This document shows positions 6,300-9,106 of a stretch of DNA of 9,106 nt, piece after piece (position 1 is the stretch's first letter; each line of letters begins with the position of its first letter). Origin of the DNA: Methanothrix sp. (GTDB lineage: Archaea > Halobacteriota > Methanosarcinia > Methanotrichales > Methanotrichaceae); assembly GCA_028688175.1 (NCBI GenBank), contig JAQTYS010000054.1, positions 1-9,106 on the forward strand, given 5' to 3'. The notes beneath the pieces are model-generated. The model saw nothing but the letters and a program-made list of their open reading frames with translations, did no database searches and was not told the DNA's origin. The position numbers and the translations under genes were made by a program.

Positions 6300-6315
6300 C
6301 TTTTCTATAACAAAG
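6300..6315 (-). promoter_or_regulatory. Candidate box A for the secreted-protein pair
   Basis: The minus strand reads CTTTGTTATAGAAAAG, centred about 60 nt before the ATG. Initiation about 25 nt downstream would give a leader of roughly 35 nt carrying the GAGGTG site. An alternative A/T box is the palindrome TTAATTAA at 6269-6276. The match is weak and based on position. Confidence 0.25.
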
Positions 6316-6340
6316 TTTCATTTTCACCCTGTGGACAGCA

Positions 6341-6347
6341 TTTATCT
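6341..6347 (+). promoter_or_regulatory. Candidate box A for a leaderless helicase transcript
   Basis: TTTATCT is centred about 27 nt before the GTG at 6371. No Shine-Dalgarno precedes that GTG, so a transcript beginning at or very near the start codon is likely. The site shares a 124-bp intergenic region with the opposing promoter of the secreted-protein pair. Confidence 0.35.
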
Positions 6348-6370
6348 CTTCCTAGTATTATCATTCTCAC

Positions 6371-8695
6371 GTGTACCTGGACTATTTCCCCTATGATTCC
6401 CTCCGGCCTTACCAGGATAGAATGTTGGACGCGGTCTATGAAGTTGTAAGCAAAGGTGGCCACGGAATTCTGATGATAGACGCGCCCACCGGCACAGGTA
6501 AGACGAGCTGCATTTGCTCAGTCTTAGCTGCTGCTCCAGGAAAGACCATCGTAGCCGTGCGAACTGTATCTCAGATCGATATCTATATCGAAGAAATTAG
6601 CAAGATCTGGTCAAAAACCAGGCACAGGCCGGAGATAGCCTATATGGTAGGCAAGCAAAAGATCTGTCCCCTGGAAGACGAATTTCGCAGGGAGAGTGTC
6701 TATGCCGGCTGCTCAAGGCTCAAAGAGTGGACCAAAAATTATGTCTCCGCAAGGATCGGCAAGAGCAACGCAAGCATCTATGACCCTGCCCTGGACAGTA
6801 TTCCTGAGGAGGAGCCAGGCTACAGAACCTTCTGTCCCTACTACCTGAGAAGCAGAGAGGGCTTCGATCTCAACGGCACAGTTCATTTCCGGCGATCGGG
6901 TATTGCTCTGGATGTAGTGGAGAGCTTGAAAAAGACGATCACACCACCATCCCGTCTTTTGGAATCCTGTCAGGGAATCTGTCCATACGAGATTCAGAGC
7001 CTTTATGCTAAAAATTGCGACATAGTTATAATGAATTATTCCCATCTCTTCTCCCCGGACTTCCAAGACATAATCTTTCAATGGCTGGAGATGGAATCAG
7101 AAAAGGTTACCCTGATCATAGATGAGGCGCATAACCTTGGTGACGGCGTCCGAGCCATGAACTCGCGACTTCTTTCCATGCGCATGATAGACATGGCGGA
7201 AAAAGAGGTAGAAAAGTTTGAAGGAACCCTTGGCCAGGCCCGATTGGAAGAGACGCGAGAAAAAGCTTCCTGGAGAAGGGAGGGAATCAGAGTCATCCGC
7301 ATGCTTCTTCCCAGGTTAAGGAAATTTTTGCAAAGTAAGCAGGAGAGGATGCAAGAAAGTGAGGCTCTTTTGGATGCGGATCTATTTCGCACCTTCCTTT
7401 ACAATGGTATCGAAGATATTGATGAAGCACTATCCAATTTTTCAGATGTTGCCGTGGCCGTAGCCGACCTTAATCTGGCGGAAGGCGATCGCGAGAACCT
7501 GCAGGGCGACATTCAGCCCAGTCTCGCATTAGTGCTGCTTTACCTCATGGATGTTGAGACCGCGGAAAAGGATGCGTCCTATCAGAGAAAGATAATTGTG
7601 AGCGGATCCGGCGGCCAGAAATTCGCACGTCTTGAGGTTAATAATATCGATCCGGCCATCAACATCCGGCGCATCACCGACAACATCAATGCAACTATTA
7701 TGCTCTCCGGCACATTCTCACCCCTGGAGGCCTATGAGCTGTACTGCCTGGGGGAAGAGAACAGGGCACAAAAACTGAGCCTGCCCAATCCCTTTCCTAA
7801 AGAAAACCGTCTGCTGATGGCTGCAAAAAAGGCAACGACGCAGCTCGACATCAGGGAAGATGCGGATAACAGGGAGGAGATATCCGGGCACATAAGATCG
7901 ATAATAGAATGCGTTCCCGGCAGCGTCGCCATCTTCTTTACCTCCTATCCAATGATGAACAATTACCGGGAAGTATGTCTCACCTCCTGCCAAAAGGCGG
8001 GAAAGAAGCTATGCATAGAGCCAAGAAGCAGCGAAGAAGTCCCCACAGTCTTACAGGAATTCTTCCGCCTGGCTGGCAGAGGCGGCGGCGTCTTGACCGG
8101 TGTAAGCGGCGGAAAGCTGGCCGAGGGAATTGATTACAAAGGCGAGGCACTAAATGGCGTGGCTGTGGTGGGCCTGCCCCTGGCTGCATATGATGAGATT
8201 CAAAAAGAGATCAACGGCTACTATACCAGGAAATATGGCCGGGTTAAAGGAATGCTCATCGCCTATACCCTACCGGCTGTCAATCGCGGACTGCAGGCGG
8301 CAGGCAGAGTCATTCGCTCTGAATCGGAAAGAGGAGTGCTCCTGTTTTGCGATCGCAGGTTTGGGGATAACAGTCCGGGCAGTGTCAATGAATTCTTGCC
8401 GGATTGGGTGAGAGAGGATTTGATACTGGTAGACGCAAAAGAGGGCAGAGAGATAATCTCAAAAAAGGTAGCGGATTGGAAGATGGATAAACCTCAACAA
8501 AATAAATCGTCCCGGAATAAGATACAATCTAATATAGACCAAGAGTTGCCGCAAACGCCCTGGAGATCAAAATCGGTAAAGCCCGGCAAAAGAGATCTCA
8601 GGGAGCTGGCCAAAGCGCTGGGGCTGGGAAAAGACAAATCTGCAGCCAAGACGGCTTCAAAACCAGGCCTAAAAAGTTCCCGCAAGAAAAGTTAG
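6371..8695 (+). CDS. XPD/Rad3-type iron-sulfur DNA helicase (superfamily 2)
   Basis: This 774-residue protein is a 5'-3' DNA helicase of the XPD/Rad3/DinG group by motif. LRPYQ (11-15) is the Q-like motif, DAPTGTGKT (37-45) is Walker A, and DEAH is at 251-254. SGTFSP (446-451), GGKLAEGIDY (580-589) and QAAGRVIRS (642-650) are motifs III to VI. Between Walker A and DEAH, cysteines C99, C114, C155 and C204 (KICP, GCSRL, FCPYY, GICPYE) fit the XPD 4Fe-4S domain; C200 is extra. Residues 705-774 form a Lys/Ser-rich tail, probably disordered, beyond the usual archaeal XPD end. A role in repair or replication-linked unwinding is inferred. The start is GTG at 6371: an in-frame TAG lies at 6353, and the next Met (6422 region) would remove the Q motif. 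It is divergent from the secreted pair and convergent with the UPF0212 gene, 19 bp away. Confidence 0.93.
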   Translation: MYLDYFPYDSLRPYQDRMLDAVYEVVSKGGHGILMIDAPTGTGKTSCICSVLAAAPGKTIVAVRTVSQIDIYIEEISKIWSKTRHRPEIAYMVGKQKICPLEDEFRRESVYAGCSRLKEWTKNYVSARIGKSNASIYDPALDSIPEEEPGYRTFCPYYLRSREGFDLNGTVHFRRSGIALDVVESLKKTITPPSRLLESCQGICPYEIQSLYAKNCDIVIMNYSHLFSPDFQDIIFQWLEMESEKVTLIIDEAHNLGDGVRAMNSRLLSMRMIDMAEKEVEKFEGTLGQARLEETREKASWRREGIRVIRMLLPRLRKFLQSKQERMQESEALLDADLFRTFLYNGIEDIDEALSNFSDVAVAVADLNLAEGDRENLQGDIQPSLALVLLYLMDVETAEKDASYQRKIIVSGSGGQKFARLEVNNIDPAINIRRITDNINATIMLSGTFSPLEAYELYCLGEENRAQKLSLPNPFPKENRLLMAAKKATTQLDIREDADNREEISGHIRSIIECVPGSVAIFFTSYPMMNNYREVCLTSCQKAGKKLCIEPRSSEEVPTVLQEFFRLAGRGGGVLTGVSGGKLAEGIDYKGEALNGVAVVGLPLAAYDEIQKEINGYYTRKYGRVKGMLIAYTLPAVNRGLQAAGRVIRSESERGVLLFCDRRFGDNSPGSVNEFLPDWVREDLILVDAKEGREIISKKVADWKMDKPQQNKSSRNKIQSNIDQELPQTPWRSKSVKPGKRDLRELAKALGLGKDKSAAKTASKPGLKSSRKKS

Positions 8696-8714
8696 AATTT
8701 TTCCTGAAAAGAGG

Positions 8715-9059
8715 CTAGTCGATCTGAGTCGTTTCCAAAACGTTCAGGGGTATGGCTCCCAGGGCCTTTCCTATTGAGGATTTGGCTATGCGCCCGGCAT
8801 GCTCCTCACTTTCTGCATTAAAGATCTTGATCTCAAAGAGCAGCGCCACCAAGGCGGTATTGGCGACGAGAAAAACGGCGGGCAAAGGTTCGCCGCACTC
8901 AGGGCAGTCCCATTGACCCGTCTCCACCTCGACGAAGTCCATCTTTCTCTGATTCAACCGCTTGCCGGCTTCCGAGATAGCCACACCGATAGCATCATCT
9001 TCAGTCTTGACATCTCTTACCAGCCAGGCACCTTCCAGAAGGACAAGGAAATTGGGCAT
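8715..9059 (-). CDS. UPF0212 (DUF555) family protein
   Basis: This 114-residue protein is recognised by its start MPNFLVLLEGAWLVRDV, then DDAIGVAISEAGKRLN, DFVEVETG, a single CPEC (C52, C55), NTALVALLFEIKIF and AGRIAKSSIGKAL. This is the conserved pattern of UPF0212/DUF555, a family known mainly from methanogens and related archaea. Its function is not established. The CxxC could bind metal or form a disulfide. There is no signal peptide or membrane segment, so it is probably cytoplasmic. ATG at 9059 is chosen because the family usually begins MPNFLV and a TATATGATA box is centred 26-27 nt upstream, as for a leaderless mRNA. An ATG at 9086 with AAGGA 4 nt before it would add nine residues and cannot be excluded. 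The stop faces the helicase stop across 19 bp. Confidence 0.9.
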   Translation of the reverse strand: MPNFLVLLEGAWLVRDVKTEDDAIGVAISEAGKRLNQRKMDFVEVETGQWDCPECGEPLPAVFLVANTALVALLFEIKIFNAESEEHAGRIAKSSIGKALGAIPLNVLETTQID

Positions 9060-9080
9060 CACAATGCCTTTGGTAGGATC

Positions 9081-9090
9081 TATCATATAG
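9081..9090 (-). promoter_or_regulatory. Candidate box A for the UPF0212 gene
   Basis: The minus strand reads CTATATGATA, centred 26-27 nt before the ATG at 9059. The spacing supports leaderless initiation at that ATG. The same bases overlap the alternative upstream ATG at 9086, so the two readings exclude each other. Confidence 0.4.
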
Positions 9091-9106
9091 TCCTTGTGAT
9101 GATCAA

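Noticed and set aside
1..9106. Search for tRNA, rRNA, insertion-sequence ends and transposase
   Set aside because: No T-loop-type GGTTCGAATCC pattern, rRNA-like stretch, transposase motif or paired terminal inverted repeats was found by eye. A covariance-model scan would be needed for divergent RNAs.

Overview
The window reads as chromosomal DNA of a methanogenic euryarchaeon, most likely Methanosarcinales and perhaps Methanothrix (Methanosaeta)-like. The reasons are a UPF0212/DUF555 protein, an iron-sulfur XPD/Rad3-type helicase, an archaeal Cas4-like protein, a secreted protein with clustered N-glycosylation sequons, GGTGA/GAGGTG ribosome-binding sites, TTG and GTG starts, and A/T boxes 26-29 nt before start codons that suggest leaderless mRNAs. 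The genus is an inference.

Layout. Positions 1-210 (+) hold the 3' end of a winged-helix-type gene that runs in from outside the window. Convergent to it, 346-3114 (-) encodes a 922-residue protein: an array of 36-residue HEAT-like repeats, an unrecognised helical middle region, and a C-terminal nucleoside phosphorylase/nucleosidase (PNP_UDP/MTAN-fold) domain of the type used as an effector in antiviral proteins. Positions 3126-3743 hold no convincing intact gene, but at 3608-3670 (-) there is a short fossil of the C-terminus of an Eco57I-like DNA methyltransferase/restriction enzyme. Next, all on the minus strand, are a Cas4-like RecB-family protein (3744-4460), a secreted seven-repeat propeller protein (4502-5710), and a secreted sequon-rich protein (5725-6246). 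The last two form a tight pair. A 124-bp divergent promoter region separates them from the XPD-type helicase (6371-8695, +), which converges on the UPF0212 gene (8715-9059, -).

How it may fit together. The left part (HEAT-PNP protein, restriction-modification fossil) looks like a small defence or accessory patch. The HEAT-PNP protein is the best candidate for a poorly described system: a single-chain sensor-effector in which a variable repeat array could control a nucleotide-cleaving enzyme. The propeller and sequon-rich proteins look like a cell-surface pair. The Cas4-like protein, helicase and UPF0212 protein look like ordinary archaeal genes, although the Cas4-like protein lacks the usual catalytic E-x-K pair. 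No CRISPR array, rRNA, tRNA or intact transposon was seen.
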